64,000 bases of DNA from Aerococcus sanguinicola (GCF_001543145.1 NZ_CP014160.1:1116001-1180000), one strand, 5' to 3'. Positions 1-10,234 are shown, numbered from the stretch's first letter. A program made the numbers and translations. The notes: generated from the letters alone by a model not told the origin.

Positions 1-172
1 AGAAGCGGGCCATTACCGACCACCTCTTCACTAAGAAGCGCTTGCCCATCCGTAAGATGAGCCGGACTTTTGACGTGACAGAGAAGGTGATCAAGGGGTC
101 CAAGACCTTTATTATTTCGGTAATTATCATTTTTGTGAAGGAATACCGGGCCATATTAGATTGGATTAGGGG

Positions 173-176
<4 letters not shown>
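1..176 (+). CDS. sigI: RNA polymerase sigma factor SigI, C-terminal end (partial)
   Basis: The open frame runs in from the left edge and stops at TGA 174-176. It encodes about 57 residues ending in YRAILDWIRG. The segment LPIRKMSRTFDVTEKVIKG followed by FIISVIIIFVKEY resembles the C-terminal region of SigI-type alternative sigma factors. There, a helix-turn-helix precedes a hydrophobic tail. The stop codon overlaps the GTG start of the next gene, an RsgI-type anti-sigma factor, and sigI-rsgI is the classic pair. Family assignment rests on this short piece plus the neighbour. The N-terminal part lies outside the window. Confidence 0.7.
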
Positions 177-1276
<1,100 letters not shown>

Positions 1277-1440
1277 GGGTGTGAGACTTGGCGCTTAGGC
1301 TTGGATGATTGGAGCAAGTAAGGATAAGAGCGAAGCATTCGCTCGTTCCTAACTTGTGAAATCACTCCAAGCCTGCCAAGTCGAGCCCGACTAAGGGTGT
1401 GAGACTTGGCGCTTAGGTTTGGATCCTTAATCTCGACTAA
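1277..1440 (+). repeat. Long-hairpin repeat (GGGTGTGAG...CGARCCCGACTA), one full and one truncated copy
   Basis: A full copy occupies 1277-1393 and begins on the base after the rsgI stop codon. Stems: GACTTGGC with GCCAAGTC, GGCTTGGA with CCAAGCC, and an inner arm AAGTAAGGA with TCCTAACTT. A second copy starts at 1394 with the same left end and breaks off after about 30 bases, where the 41-bp array begins. It belongs to the element family described in the findings. It could act as a 3'-end RNA hairpin. Confidence 0.8.
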
Positions 1441-1660
1441 ATCCCCAACACTCAAGCAAAGGCTTTGAATGTGGTTTGACGGTGCTCGACACTCAAGCAA
1501 AGCCTCTGAGTGTGGGTTGACGACGCCCAGCACCCAAGTAGAGTCTGCGATTGTGGTTTGACGGTGTCCGACACCCAATCAAGTCCTTCAAGTGTGGGGT
1601 GACGATGCCTAACACACAATCAGGCCCTCCGAATGAGGCTTGACACAGCAAATTCGGTTA
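1430..1660. repeat. 41-bp-period array, TGTGGGTT version
   Basis: TGTGG-type half-sites start at 1470, 1511, 1552, 1593 and (as TGAGG) 1634, each exactly 41 bp apart. Each is paired with an opposite-orientation half-site such as ACACTCAA about 20 bp away. Bases between the half-sites vary. No coding potential is evident. Confidence 0.85.
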
Positions 1661-1684
1661 TAGCTTGCATGTAAAAAATTATTT

Positions 1685-1735
1685 AAGCCTGGAGCTATTG
1701 GAATAAAAATTATTCTAGTGGCTCCAGACTTCTTT
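1685..1735 (+). terminator. Strong hairpin with T-rich tail, likely terminator
   Basis: The stem AAGCCTGGAGC pairs with GCTCCAGACTT, with GGAATAA/TTATTC inside, followed by CTTTTATC. It could end sigI-rsgI transcription after the repeats. It lies between two 41-bp arrays of different sequence. Confidence 0.55.
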
Positions 1736-1739
1736 TATC

Positions 1740-2100
1740 GGTATATCTTGCAGTCAAAACTGCTAAATCCGCAGTGAATGGTGGTGGTGTGCAGTCAACA
1801 GCTTAATTGTGCATTGAGTTGGACTAGCTTGCACTTGATAGTTCTAATCGTGAAGCTTATCAGCTTGCAGTCAATCCCTCAAAACATGCAGTGAATGATG
1901 GTGCCATGCAGCTAACTGCCTTAATTGCGCATTGAGTTACAGCAGATTGCAGGTGATAGCTCTAAACGGGAACTCAATGAACTTGCAGTCAACTCAGTTA
2001 AATCTGCAGTGAACCATGGCCATTTGCAGTGAAATCTTCTAAAAATGCAGTGAAGCTTTCTGCTGCGCAGTCAAACCCTAAAAAATGCAGCGAATGATCT
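1740..2100. repeat. 41-bp-period array, TGCAGTCAA/TGCAGTGAA version
   Basis: TGCAGTCAA- and TGCAGTGAA-type words alternate about every 20-21 bp (1749, 1770, 1790, 1810, 1830; then 1866, 1887, 1907, 1927, 1948, and further degenerate copies to about 2095). Two half-units make about 41 bp. The register slips once near 1850. No gene is visible. Confidence 0.75.
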
Positions 2101-2183
2101 TGGCTAAGCTTTAGGGGTCCCAAATAGCTTTTCTTGTCGCTTTATGTTAGAGTGAAGGAAATCACAAGAAAGGGTGGCAGATT

Positions 2184-3095
2184 ATGGGAGACTTGTTTGA
2201 AGCGGTGCCGAATTTTTCTGAGGGGCGTGACCAGGAAGTAGTGGAGGCCCTCGCTCAAGAGGCCAGGTCAGTGGCAGGGGTGGTCCTGCTCGATTATTCA
2301 GCTGACGTTGACCACCACCGGTCCGTATTTACATTGATGGGGACGGGCCCCCAGTTGATCGAAGCACTGATCAAAATGACGACCGTCGCAGTGGAGAAGA
2401 TTGATCTCAACCAGCACCAGGGTGAGCACCCGCGCATGGGAGCCTTGGATGTTTGTCCCTTTATTCCCCTGGGCCAGACTTCTATGGACCAGGCGTGTCG
2501 GATGGCCGAAGCCCTGGCTGAGCGTCTAGCAGCTGACTTTGACTTACCAGTGATGCTCTATGGAGAGGCGGCTAGCCAGCCTTCCCGCAACCGGGTGGCT
2601 GATATCCGCCGGGGAGGTTTCGAAGGTTTAGCTGATAAGCTTGCTGATCCGGCTTGGCAGGTAGACTACGGCCCCCAAGCCCCGCATCCTAGCGCAGGGA
2701 TGACTGCTGTAGGGGCGCGTCCAGCTATGGTCGCTTTCAACGTAAACCTAGATACTAATCGTTTGGATGTGGCTCAGGCGATTGCTAAAAAGGTCCGGGG
2801 CTCGAGTGGGGGCTTCCCTGCCTGCCAGGCTTTGGGCATGGCCCTAACTGACCGCGACTTGGTCCAAGTCTCCATGAATATCTTGGACCTGGACAGTCTG
2901 CCCCTCTACCGGATCCTAGAAACGGTCCGCATGGAAGCAGCCCGCTATGGGGTGGCTGTACTCGAAACGGAACTGGTTGGCCTAGCCCCAGCCCAGGCCC
3001 TCTATGACAGTGCAGCCTACTACCTTCAACTAGCTGACTTTGATCCGCAAGGCCAGGTCCTCGAAGAAGAACTTCGCCAGGCTAAAGCAGACTAA
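2184..3095 (+). CDS. ftcD: Glutamate formimidoyltransferase
   Basis: 303 residues, matching the single-domain formimidoyltransferase of the FtcD N-terminal family. It transfers the formimino group between N-formimino-L-glutamate and tetrahydrofolate in the cytosol, linking histidine breakdown to one-carbon metabolism. Recognisable segments: VPNFSEGRD at the N-terminus, the DVDHHRSVFT region (residues 42-51), GEHPRMGALDVCPFIP (about 80-95) and FNVNLDT (about 190). The cyclodeaminase domain of the bifunctional enzyme is absent, as is usual in Firmicutes. A good ribosome site (AAAGGGTGG) precedes ATG 2184. No hut genes are adjacent, so it may serve mainly folate recycling. A terminator hairpin follows immediately. 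Confidence 0.93.
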   Translation: MGDLFEAVPNFSEGRDQEVVEALAQEARSVAGVVLLDYSADVDHHRSVFTLMGTGPQLIEALIKMTTVAVEKIDLNQHQGEHPRMGALDVCPFIPLGQTSMDQACRMAEALAERLAADFDLPVMLYGEAASQPSRNRVADIRRGGFEGLADKLADPAWQVDYGPQAPHPSAGMTAVGARPAMVAFNVNLDTNRLDVAQAIAKKVRGSSGGFPACQALGMALTDRDLVQVSMNILDLDSLPLYRILETVRMEAARYGVAVLETELVGLAPAQALYDSAAYYLQLADFDPQGQVLEEELRQAKAD

Positions 3096-3099
3096 AATA

Positions 3100-3170
3100 A
3101 AAACGTATCCTTCCAGTGCTTGGAGGCCTAGGGACTAGGCCAAGTGGAAACTGGGGATACGTTTTTTATT
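3100..3170 (+). terminator. Rho-independent terminator after ftcD
   Basis: AAAACGTATCC (3100-3110) pairs with GGATACGTTTT (from 3155), followed by a T-run. An inner hairpin (GGCCTAG/CTAGGCC) extends the structure. Confidence 0.85.
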
Positions 3171-3194
3171 TTAAATGGTATTGTTCAAATTGTG

Positions 3195-3395
3195 GTGGGG
3201 TTATTTGCTATCTGCACTCAGAGTTCTTGGGCGCAAATCGGCGGTTGCTATTTGCTTTCAGGGCTTGCGAGTGCAAACTAGTGACTTGCTATCTGCTCTA
3301 AGAGCTTTCGAATGCAAATTGGTGACATGCTATCTGCACTCAGAGCTTCCAAATACAAATTGGCGACATGTTATTTGCACTACTCAGGGGTCTCG
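3195..3395. repeat. 41-bp-period array, TTTGC/GCAAA version
   Basis: TTGCTATCTGC-like words start near 3205, 3245, 3286, 3327 and 3368. TGCAAA-like opposite half-sites lie near 3232, 3272, 3313 and 3354. Spacing is 40-41 bp. Apparent short reading frames here follow the repeat and are not genes. Confidence 0.8.
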
Positions 3396-3776
3396 AAAAC
3401 TAAGCGCTCTTGCTCGCACCCTACAGTCGGGTTCGGTCGCGCAGAAGTGGCTCCTCTTCACAAAGATCCTTCGAAGGCTTTCAGCCTTCTATGGCTCTTT
3501 GCTCCAGAGGTCCACTTCTACCCGCGCTCCCTCGCACCCTATAGTTGGGTTCGGTCTGGCAACTTTCGTGTCACTTCACAAGTCTTCGCCGCAGTCTTTC
3601 AGACTGCTCTGGCGACTTGCTCCAGTGAACGAAAGCTAAGCGCCAGCCCTCACACCCTACAGTCGGGTTCGACTTGGCAGGCTTGGAGTGATTTCACAAG
3701 TAAGGAACGAGCGAATGCTTCGCTCTTATCCTGACTTGTTCCAATCATCCGAGCCTAAGCCCAAGTCTCGCACCCT
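3396..3776 (-). repeat. Three tandem long-hairpin repeats plus one fragment, reverse orientation
   Basis: A left-end fragment (about 3396-3422) is followed by full copies at about 3423-3540, 3541-3658 and 3659-3776. Each shows CGAACCC...GGGTG ends when read on the minus strand. Each has its own stem sequence (for example the inner arm GCGACTTGC/GCAAGTCGC-like in the middle copy). The last copy overlaps the TAG stop codon (3775-3777) of the GntP permease gene. Confidence 0.85.
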
Positions 3777-5046
3777 AAGCGGTCATGAGATAGGCTAGGA
3801 TGGCAACTAGGGTGGCGCTGGCGCCGATTGTGGCTTCGTAGCGGATGAGGGTCAGACGCTGGCGGAAGGAGAGCTGGACACTGCCTGCGGTGGCGTGGAA
3901 GAAGGAACCGTGGGGGAGGGAGTCCAAGACGGTGGCGCCCGCATGCAACATGGCAGCGGCTGCTAGGTGGGGGACTTGGGCTTCGATCAGGCTTGGGGCG
4001 AAACTCTGGCTGGCGATACTGGCTCCGGCTGTGGTGGAGGCTGTGGCTGCGCCCATGAAGATACCAGACAAGGGAGCGAGGAGGAAGGGCGGCAGCTGGA
4101 GGAATTGGAGGAGCTGGCTGAGATCGGCTTGGAGCTGGGAAGCGGTGATCACGCCGGCCAATGCTCCCGTTCCAATCAGAAGCAAGCAAACATCCTTGAC
4201 TTGGTCCAGGCCGAATTGACTGTAGCTGATGAGCTTTTTGCCCTGACGGCAGGCTAGTAGGGAAGCCAGTCCCCCAAGAGGGAGGGCTAGGATAGGGTCG
4301 ACGGAGAGGCCGACAAGTGGACGGAGGGCCAACAAGACGACAACCGTGAGGGGACCGACCAGAGCGGCGAACAGGCTAGGACCTTGCTCGCTAGGATTAG
4401 CGACTGGAGCGACTGGGTCAGACGAGTCAAGCCCCACTTGGTCGCCTAATTTGCGGTTGAGAGCCTGAGAGAGCAGGAGGGTCACCAGTGCTGCCACTAG
4501 GGCGGGCACCAGATTTTGTAAGATCAGCCGGCTTAGGTCGACATCGAAGCTAGCTGCAACAGCCAAGGTGTTGGGGTTGGGGGAGATGAGGTTGCCGGCC
4601 TTGCCCCCGCCGATCATGGCGACCAGGGCAGCTTCCTTTCGAAGCTGGCTTTCTTGGCAGATGGCTAGGGCAATAGGAGCAACGGTAATGATCGTGATGT
4701 CGATAAAGACCCCGATGCTACAGATCAGAAGGCTGGCCAGGATGAGAGCGGCCAGGGCCCGGCTCTGGCCCAGCCGGTTGACGATGGCCTGGGCAATCTT
4801 TTGAGCGGACCCTGTCTTGACTAGGCAACCAACGAGGACCCCCGAGGCGAGGATACGGAGGATGGCGCTCATCATGGAAGCCGAACCGTCGACCATGACC
4901 TCAATACTTTGACTGAGATTAGCGCCACCTAAAAGGGCACCGACCAAACCGCCAACCATGAGGGCATAGGGCGCAGGCAATTTTTTGAGGATGAGCAATA
5001 GGGCAATGGCGAGGGCAGCTAGGGCCCCAAAGCTTGAGATCAACAT
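3775..5046 (-). CDS. GntP-family permease, probable glycerate transporter
   Basis: 423 residues, almost entirely hydrophobic, with about 12 predicted membrane segments. It resembles the GntP family of proton-coupled gluconate/organic acid importers: N-terminal LPAPYALMVGGLVGALLGG, ICSIGVFIDITIITVAPIA around 110-128, and GGGKAGNLISPNPNTLAVAA around 146-165. It is divergent from a glycerate kinase gene, so D-glycerate is the most likely substrate (inference from context). The RBS on the minus strand before the ATG at 5046 is weak to read. The stop codon lies inside a long-hairpin repeat. Confidence 0.85.
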   Translation of the reverse strand: MLISSFGALAALAIALLLILKKLPAPYALMVGGLVGALLGGANLSQSIEVMVDGSASMMSAILRILASGVLVGCLVKTGSAQKIAQAIVNRLGQSRALAALILASLLICSIGVFIDITIITVAPIALAICQESQLRKEAALVAMIGGGKAGNLISPNPNTLAVAASFDVDLSRLILQNLVPALVAALVTLLLSQALNRKLGDQVGLDSSDPVAPVANPSEQGPSLFAALVGPLTVVVLLALRPLVGLSVDPILALPLGGLASLLACRQGKKLISYSQFGLDQVKDVCLLLIGTGALAGVITASQLQADLSQLLQFLQLPPFLLAPLSGIFMGAATASTTAGASIASQSFAPSLIEAQVPHLAAAAMLHAGATVLDSLPHGSFFHATAGSVQLSFRQRLTLIRYEATIGASATLVAILAYLMTA

Positions 5047-5106
5047 GGATAAGCCTCCATTCTAAATCCTAGGGGTCGCAATAAGTTGTAAGGGCTTTTA
5101 TAATTG

Positions 5107-5220
5107 AGAGTGTGACAAAAGTCGGTTAGGCCTGAATCACTGGAGCGAACTATGTCCAATCGTTGGTCAACGATTGGACATAGTTCGTGAAGTGGATGTC
5201 AGGACTGACTTTTGGAGCAG
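5107..5220 (+). repeat. Long-hairpin repeat, divergent variant with perfect 19-bp inner palindrome
   Basis: It starts GAGTGTGACAAAAGTCGG. Arms AAAAGTC/GACTTTT and CCTGA/TCAGG flank the conserved CACTGGAGC ... GTGAAGTGG pair. The inner stem is perfect: 19 bases starting GAACTATGTCC at 5146 pair with the mirror arm ending at 5186 across a 2-3 base loop. It lies between the divergent permease and kinase genes. A close relative is at 45300-45590. Confidence 0.75.
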
Positions 5221-5305
5221 GTTTTTGCCTAAAAATTCGTTATTTAAAAAGGGGCTGAAGCTTTTATAATTAGGATAACACAGAGTCCCATAAGGAGGTA
5301 ATCAT

Positions 5306-6454
5306 ATGAAAATTATTCTCGCACCTGATTCATTTAAGGATGCTGTGACCGCCGAGGAAGCTTGCCAGGCCATGGCAGCAGGTATCCGCCGGGCCTGTCC
5401 GGATGCTGAAATACTTGCCCTGCCCATGGCGGATGGTGGGGAAGGGACCGTCCAAGCCCTCTTAGCGGCGCGCGGGGGAAAGCTGGAGCGGACTAGTGTG
5501 ACAGGCCCCCTACCTGGTCAACAAGTCCAAGCAGCCTGGGGACGTCTTGCTGACGGAGAGACCGCAGTCATCGAGATGGCAGCTGCTTCGGGACTGGAGT
5601 TAGTCGCTAGAGCAGACCGCAATCCCTGGCACACCACAACTTACGGCACAGGCGAAGTCATTCGGGCTGCTCTGGATGCCGGCTGTCGGAAGATCATCTT
5701 GGGGATTGGGGGCAGTGCGACCAATGATGGAGGCGTGGGGATGGCCATGGCTCTGGGCGGCCGCTTCCTCGATAGCCAGGGCCAGTCCATTGGTCTAGGC
5801 GGTGGTACCTTGTCAGACCTGGCCCATATCGATCTCAGCAGGCTGGATCCCCGACTCCAAGACATAGAAATCATTGTTGCCTCCGACGTAACCAATCCCT
5901 TAGTGGGGGACCAGGGCGTTTCAGCCGTCTTCGGCCCGCAAAAGGGGGCTGACCCCGACATGGTAGCCGCTCTCGACCGTAACCTCCGCCAGCTCGCGAC
6001 CTGTGCTAAGAAGGACTTGGCCTTGGCTTGGGACATGGCCCAGTGTCCAGGCGGAGGCGCAGCGGGTGGCCTGGGAGCTGGCTTAATGGCCTTCCTCGGG
6101 GCCAAACTTCAAGCTGGCATTGACCTCGTTATTGAAGAAACTCAGATGGTCAAGCATTGCCAAGGCGCTGATTATATCTTCACCGGTGAGGGCTCTTTAG
6201 ATGGCCAGTCTGTCTTTGGCAAGACGCCCCAGGGCGTAGCCCGGGTTGGACATCAGGCCCAAGTTCCCGTGATCGCCCTGGCTGGCCAGATAGGTGAGGG
6301 CGCTGAGGCCCTCTATGAGGAAGGCGTCCAAGCTATTTTTGCGATCGGTAGAGGGCCGAGCACTCTAGAAGAAGCCCTGGCAGAAACTGCAGAAAACCTT
6401 GAGCAGACCTGTGAGAATGTGATGCGCTTGCTTAATCGTCATGCCAACAATTGA
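5306..6454 (+). CDS. glxK: Glycerate kinase
   Basis: 382 residues, typical length for the class I (GlxK/GarK) glycerate kinase family, which phosphorylates D-glycerate with ATP. Diagnostic segments: start MKIILAPDSFKDAVTAEEAC, MADGGEGTV (about 42-50), GGSATNDGGVGM (about 135-146) and the C-terminal FTGEGSLDGQ (about 292-301). The start is well supported by AAGGAGGT ahead of ATG 5306. A TATAAT -10 lies at 5265-5270, with a poor -35. It is divergent from the GntP permease, so the two probably form a glycerate uptake and entry route. The following 285 bases hold no gene that I can see. Confidence 0.95.
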   Translation: MKIILAPDSFKDAVTAEEACQAMAAGIRRACPDAEILALPMADGGEGTVQALLAARGGKLERTSVTGPLPGQQVQAAWGRLADGETAVIEMAAASGLELVARADRNPWHTTTYGTGEVIRAALDAGCRKIILGIGGSATNDGGVGMAMALGGRFLDSQGQSIGLGGGTLSDLAHIDLSRLDPRLQDIEIIVASDVTNPLVGDQGVSAVFGPQKGADPDMVAALDRNLRQLATCAKKDLALAWDMAQCPGGGAAGGLGAGLMAFLGAKLQAGIDLVIEETQMVKHCQGADYIFTGEGSLDGQSVFGKTPQGVARVGHQAQVPVIALAGQIGEGAEALYEEGVQAIFAIGRGPSTLEEALAETAENLEQTCENVMRLLNRHANN

Positions 6455-6739
6455 AATACAAAAAATGTCTTTATAAATTTAAAGGCTTACATGACCAAAT
6501 AAAATTTTTATCATGACTTGCTCAGAAAATGACTTGCTTAATAATATCGATTTCACAAACTTTCTGAGCTCTTATTTTTTTGATAAGTGAAAAAGACAGT
6601 CATAAAGTGAGAAATAGCCGGGGGTTAATGAGAAAATGAAGAGAGAAGACATGTTTTAGGGATTGCTTAACTTTTCACATGATGAATTAGTGATGGTAGG
6701 CTAGGGGGGAATCTATGATGATAAATGGAGGTTATTTGA

Positions 6740-7351
6740 ATGAAGCTTGCAGCGATTGTAGGGACCAATTCCGACCGGTCCACAAATCGAAAATTGTTAC
6801 AGTTTATGGCTAAGCATTTCAGTGACCAAGCTGAAATTGAGGTCTTAGAAATTGCTGATTGCCCAGCCTTTAATGAACCCAAGGATAAGACAGCGCCTGC
6901 CCCTATCCAGGCATTAGCTGATCAGATTGAGGCAGCGGACGGTGTCATTATTTCAACTCCCGAGTATGACCACTCGATTACCGCGGCTTTGAAGAGTGTC
7001 TTGGAGTGGTTCTCCTATAGTGTACAGCCCCTAATTGACAAGCCCGTTATGATTACCGGGGCTTCCTTAGGCTCTCTGGGCTCTTCCCGGGCCCAAGCTC
7101 ACTTGCGCCAAATCTTGGATGCTCCAGAAATTCAAGCCCGCGTGATGCCAAGTTCAGAATTCTTGCTGGGACGTTCAGGGGATGCCTTTGACAGTGAAGG
7201 AAACTTGGTCTATGAAGATAAGGTGAAAGAACTGGAAGAAGTCTTCGAAGAGTTCCTACACTTTGTAGACCTGACCCAGCAGTTGACAACTGAGCAGAAG
7301 ACACGTCGAGCCAAGAAAGAAAACTTTTCTTGGAAAGACATTGTAGACTAG
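6740..7351 (+). CDS. NAD(P)H-dependent FMN reductase-family protein
   Basis: 203 residues with a flavodoxin-like NADPH-dependent FMN reductase fold: GTNSDRSTNRKLLQFM near the N-terminus, the STPEYDHSITAALKSVLEW segment (about 73-92) that binds flavin in this family, and GSLGSSRAQAHLRQIL (about 112-127). It lies 14 bp upstream of the next gene, whose first 190 residues are a paralogue of this protein. The pair resembles the HcrA/HcrB arrangement of lactobacilli, where a small flavin reductase partners a large flavoprotein that reduces hydroxycinnamates. That role is an inference. ATG 6740 has ATGGAGG upstream. Confidence 0.85.
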   Translation: MKLAAIVGTNSDRSTNRKLLQFMAKHFSDQAEIEVLEIADCPAFNEPKDKTAPAPIQALADQIEAADGVIISTPEYDHSITAALKSVLEWFSYSVQPLIDKPVMITGASLGSLGSSRAQAHLRQILDAPEIQARVMPSSEFLLGRSGDAFDSEGNLVYEDKVKELEEVFEEFLHFVDLTQQLTTEQKTRRAKKENFSWKDIVD

Positions 7352-7365
7352 GGAGGAGATAAGTC

Positions 7366-9780
7366 ATGAAATTTGTTGGAATTGTCGGGACCAATGCAGA
7401 GTTCTCCTATAACCGGAAGTTGCTCGAATTTATGGCCGACTACTACGAAGAAGATACGATTGAAGTCTTGGACATCGACCGCGTACCTATGTTCAATGAA
7501 ACGAAGGACCAAACGGACACCGCTCCTATCCAAGAATTAAAAGAAAAAATTGAAGCGGCAGATGGGGTGATTATTGCTACACCTGAGCACAACCACTCTA
7601 TTCCTTCAGCCTTGAAGAGTGTGATCGAATGGCTGTCCTACAAGATCCATCCTTTAGATGGCAAGCCAGTCATGATCGTTGGCGCTTCCTATAGTGTGCA
7701 AGGCTCCTCACGCTCACAACTTCACCTCCGTCAAATCTTGGATGCGCCGGGGGTTAATGCGATCGTGATGCCTGGGAATGAATTCTTGTTAGGACGTGCT
7801 CACGAAGCCTTTGATGAAGATGGGAAATTAAAAGACAAACGCACGGTTCAATTCTTGTCATCCTGCTTCCGCAAATTTAAACGCTTCACTGAAGTGGCAG
7901 AAATCTTAAACCAACCTGAAGAAGTGAACTTCAAACCAGGCGACTACCATGTTTCTGCAGTGGGCCATAACGGCGACTTACCAATGGTCGTGACCTTCTC
8001 AGAAGACCGTATCGAAGCCATTGATATCGATACTGAAGGCGAAACAGAAGGGATTGCTGACCTGGTCTTCACCCGTTTGCCGGAAGAAATTATTGATGGC
8101 CAAACCTTGAATGTGGATGTAGTTTCAGGGGCTTCCGTAACTTCCAATGGGGTCGTTGACGGAGTAGCTGATGCGGTCTACCAAGCAGGTTCTGATCCAG
8201 AAATATTAAAGAAACGGCCTAAAGTTAGCGAAAGCATGCAGCTGGATCCCGTTGAAAAGACCGTGGATGTAGCGGTTATCGGTTCTGGTGGGGCTGGCTT
8301 AGCAGCAGCAATTGCAGCCTTAGACAAGGGAGCCTCCACTCTCGTTCTTGAAAAATTCCCTGTGATTGGTGGGAATACTGTCCGGACAGGTGGCCAGATT
8401 AATGCGGCCGACCCTGAATGGCAGCACCAATTCAAGGCAATCCATGGCGAACGTGCAACCCTAGAAAAGATCTACAACACCCCTGAAGATGAAATTGCTG
8501 AAGAATATCGGGAAGACTTCCGCGCCCTCAAGGAAGAGCTCGACCAATACTTCAAGGACCTGGATGAAGGCAAGAGCTATCTCTTTGACTCTATCCACCT
8601 ACATACTATCCAAACTTACATCGGTGGGAAGCGGATGGACCTTGACGGCAATGAAATCCATTCTGATATCGAATTGATCCATTATCTGACGAAGAATGCT
8701 CTCCCAACCATCGATTGGCTCAAAGAAAAGGGAGTTACTTTCGACGAACATATGGTGGCTGAACCAGTCGGCGCACTCTGGCGTCGGGCTCGCGAACCCC
8801 AAGCTTCTGAAGGTTTCGGCTATATCGACCCCTTAACGACCTACATTGAAGACCATGGTGGCCAAATTATGACGGATACCAAGGCTGACCGCTTCATCGT
8901 AGAAGACGGCAAGATCGTAGGAATTCAAGCGACAGGCCGCTATGACCAAAAAGTCACGATCCATGTGAATAAGGGGGTTGTCATTGCCACAGGTGGCTTC
9001 GGTGCCAATATCGAAATGATTAAGAAGTACGATAACTACTGGGGCAACCTACCTGAAAGCATCCCAACTACCAACTCACCAGCCTTAACGGGTGATGGGA
9101 TTGAAATGGGCCAAGAAGTCGGCGCAGATGTTGTTGGCATGGGCTTCGTTCAATTGATGCCATCAGCTGACCCTATCACTGGTAATATCTTCAGCGGGAT
9201 CGACTGCCCACCATCAGACTTTATCTTCGTGAATAAAGAAGGGAAACGCTTCGTTGATGAATATGCCTCCCGTGACGTTCTAGCTAAGGCCCTCTTTGAC
9301 CAAGGTGGTGTCATCTATAACATTTCCGACGCTGAAATCGCGAAGACACGCTTCAACTCAACGGATGAACAATTAGCCAATGATGTCAAGAAGGGAGCCT
9401 GCTTCAAGGCAGATACCTTAGAAGACCTGGCTAAACAATTAGACATAGATCCAGCAGTCTTTGTGAAGACCATCGAAGACTATAACTCCTATGTGGACCA
9501 AGGCTACGATGAAGAATTCCAAAAAGGTGCCTTCAACCACAAAGTGATTGTGCCACCTTTCTATGCGACGCCAAGAAGCCCCGCAACTCACCACACCATG
9601 GGCGGGCTTAAGATCGACGCTCAGACTCGGGTACTCAACACCCAAGGCCAAGCCATCGAAGGCCTCTATGCCGCCGGAGAAGTCGCAGGCGGCGTCCACG
9701 CCGGTAACCGCCTAGGCGGCAACGCCCTAGCCGACATCTTCGTCTTCGGCAAACTAGCCGGCCAAAACGCAGCTGAATAA
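7366..9780 (+). CDS. Three-domain flavoprotein reductase (FMN reductase + FMN-bind + fumarate-reductase-type FAD domain)
   Basis: 804 residues. Residues 1-190 form an NAD(P)H:FMN reductase domain. About 200-280 is an FMN-bind domain with VVSGASVTSNG, resembling the ApbE flavinylation motif where FMN is esterified to Ser/Thr. About 300-804 is a flavocytochrome-c/fumarate-reductase FAD domain: GSGGAGLAAA (about 305-314), GGNTVRTGGQINA, HTMGG (about 743) and NRLGGNALADIF (about 782). The FAD domain would reduce an activated C=C bond with electrons from NAD(P)H. The architecture matches cytosolic NADH:fumarate/acrylate/hydroxycinnamate reductases such as HcrB. There is no signal peptide. The true substrate is unknown. 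A GntP permease 0.45 kb downstream may import it. Confidence 0.88.
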   Translation: MKFVGIVGTNAEFSYNRKLLEFMADYYEEDTIEVLDIDRVPMFNETKDQTDTAPIQELKEKIEAADGVIIATPEHNHSIPSALKSVIEWLSYKIHPLDGKPVMIVGASYSVQGSSRSQLHLRQILDAPGVNAIVMPGNEFLLGRAHEAFDEDGKLKDKRTVQFLSSCFRKFKRFTEVAEILNQPEEVNFKPGDYHVSAVGHNGDLPMVVTFSEDRIEAIDIDTEGETEGIADLVFTRLPEEIIDGQTLNVDVVSGASVTSNGVVDGVADAVYQAGSDPEILKKRPKVSESMQLDPVEKTVDVAVIGSGGAGLAAAIAALDKGASTLVLEKFPVIGGNTVRTGGQINAADPEWQHQFKAIHGERATLEKIYNTPEDEIAEEYREDFRALKEELDQYFKDLDEGKSYLFDSIHLHTIQTYIGGKRMDLDGNEIHSDIELIHYLTKNALPTIDWLKEKGVTFDEHMVAEPVGALWRRAREPQASEGFGYIDPLTTYIEDHGGQIMTDTKADRFIVEDGKIVGIQATGRYDQKVTIHVNKGVVIATGGFGANIEMIKKYDNYWGNLPESIPTTNSPALTGDGIEMGQEVGADVVGMGFVQLMPSADPITGNIFSGIDCPPSDFIFVNKEGKRFVDEYASRDVLAKALFDQGGVIYNISDAEIAKTRFNSTDEQLANDVKKGACFKADTLEDLAKQLDIDPAVFVKTIEDYNSYVDQGYDEEFQKGAFNHKVIVPPFYATPRSPATHHTMGGLKIDAQTRVLNTQGQAIEGLYAAGEVAGGVHAGNRLGGNALADIFVFGKLAGQNAAE

Positions 9781-9782
9781 CA

Positions 9783-10136
9783 GGGTGTGAGACTTGGCGG
9801 TTAACTTTCATTCACTGGAGCAAGTCGCCAGAGCAGTCTGTTAAGACTGCGTCGGAGACTTGTGAAGTGACATGAAAGTTGCCAAGTCGAACCCAACTAA
9901 AAAGGGTGTGAGCAGAGGCGGTTAGAAGCTTACCACTGGAGCACGAACGAAAAAGGGCAAGCCTTGCTTGCACGTTTCGATCGTGTGAAGTGGAGAAGCT
10001 TCTGCCTCTGCGAACCCAACTAGACAGGGTGTGAGGGCTGGCGGGAGAAATAGACCTCTGGAGCCAAAAGCCAGAGAAGACTGATAGTCTTCGGCGGATT
10101 TTAGTGAAGAGGAGCTATTTATGCCAAGTCGAACCC
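9783..10136 (+). repeat. Three tandem long-hairpin repeats
   Basis: Copies at about 9783-9897, 9903-10022 and 10024-10136, the first three bases after the flavoprotein stop codon. Outer stems: GACTTGGC/GCCAAGTC in the first and GCAGAGGC/GCCTCTGC in the second. The third has a shorter GGCTGGC/GCCAAGTC pairing. All keep CTGGAGC opposite GTGAAG. They fill most of the 9781-10234 gap. Confidence 0.85.
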
Positions 10137-10146
10137 AAGTCCACCC

Positions 10147-10192
10147 AAGAAACCAGCAGTGGCCGGCCTTCAGCCGGTTTGCTGGTATTTTC
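10147..10192 (+). terminator. Hairpin before the GntP permease gene
   Basis: ACCAGCA pairs with TGCTGGT around an inner GGCCGG/CCGG-like stem, followed by ATTTTC. It probably terminates transcription from the flavoprotein operon. Confidence 0.6.
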
Positions 10193-10234
10193 TTAGCATT
10201 GATAACATTTCAAACAATAGAAGGAAGATGAATA

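Noticed and set aside
3116..3734. Short plus-strand reading frames after ftcD
   Set aside because: They run through the terminator, the 41-bp array and the hairpin repeats, and their peptides repeat with those units.
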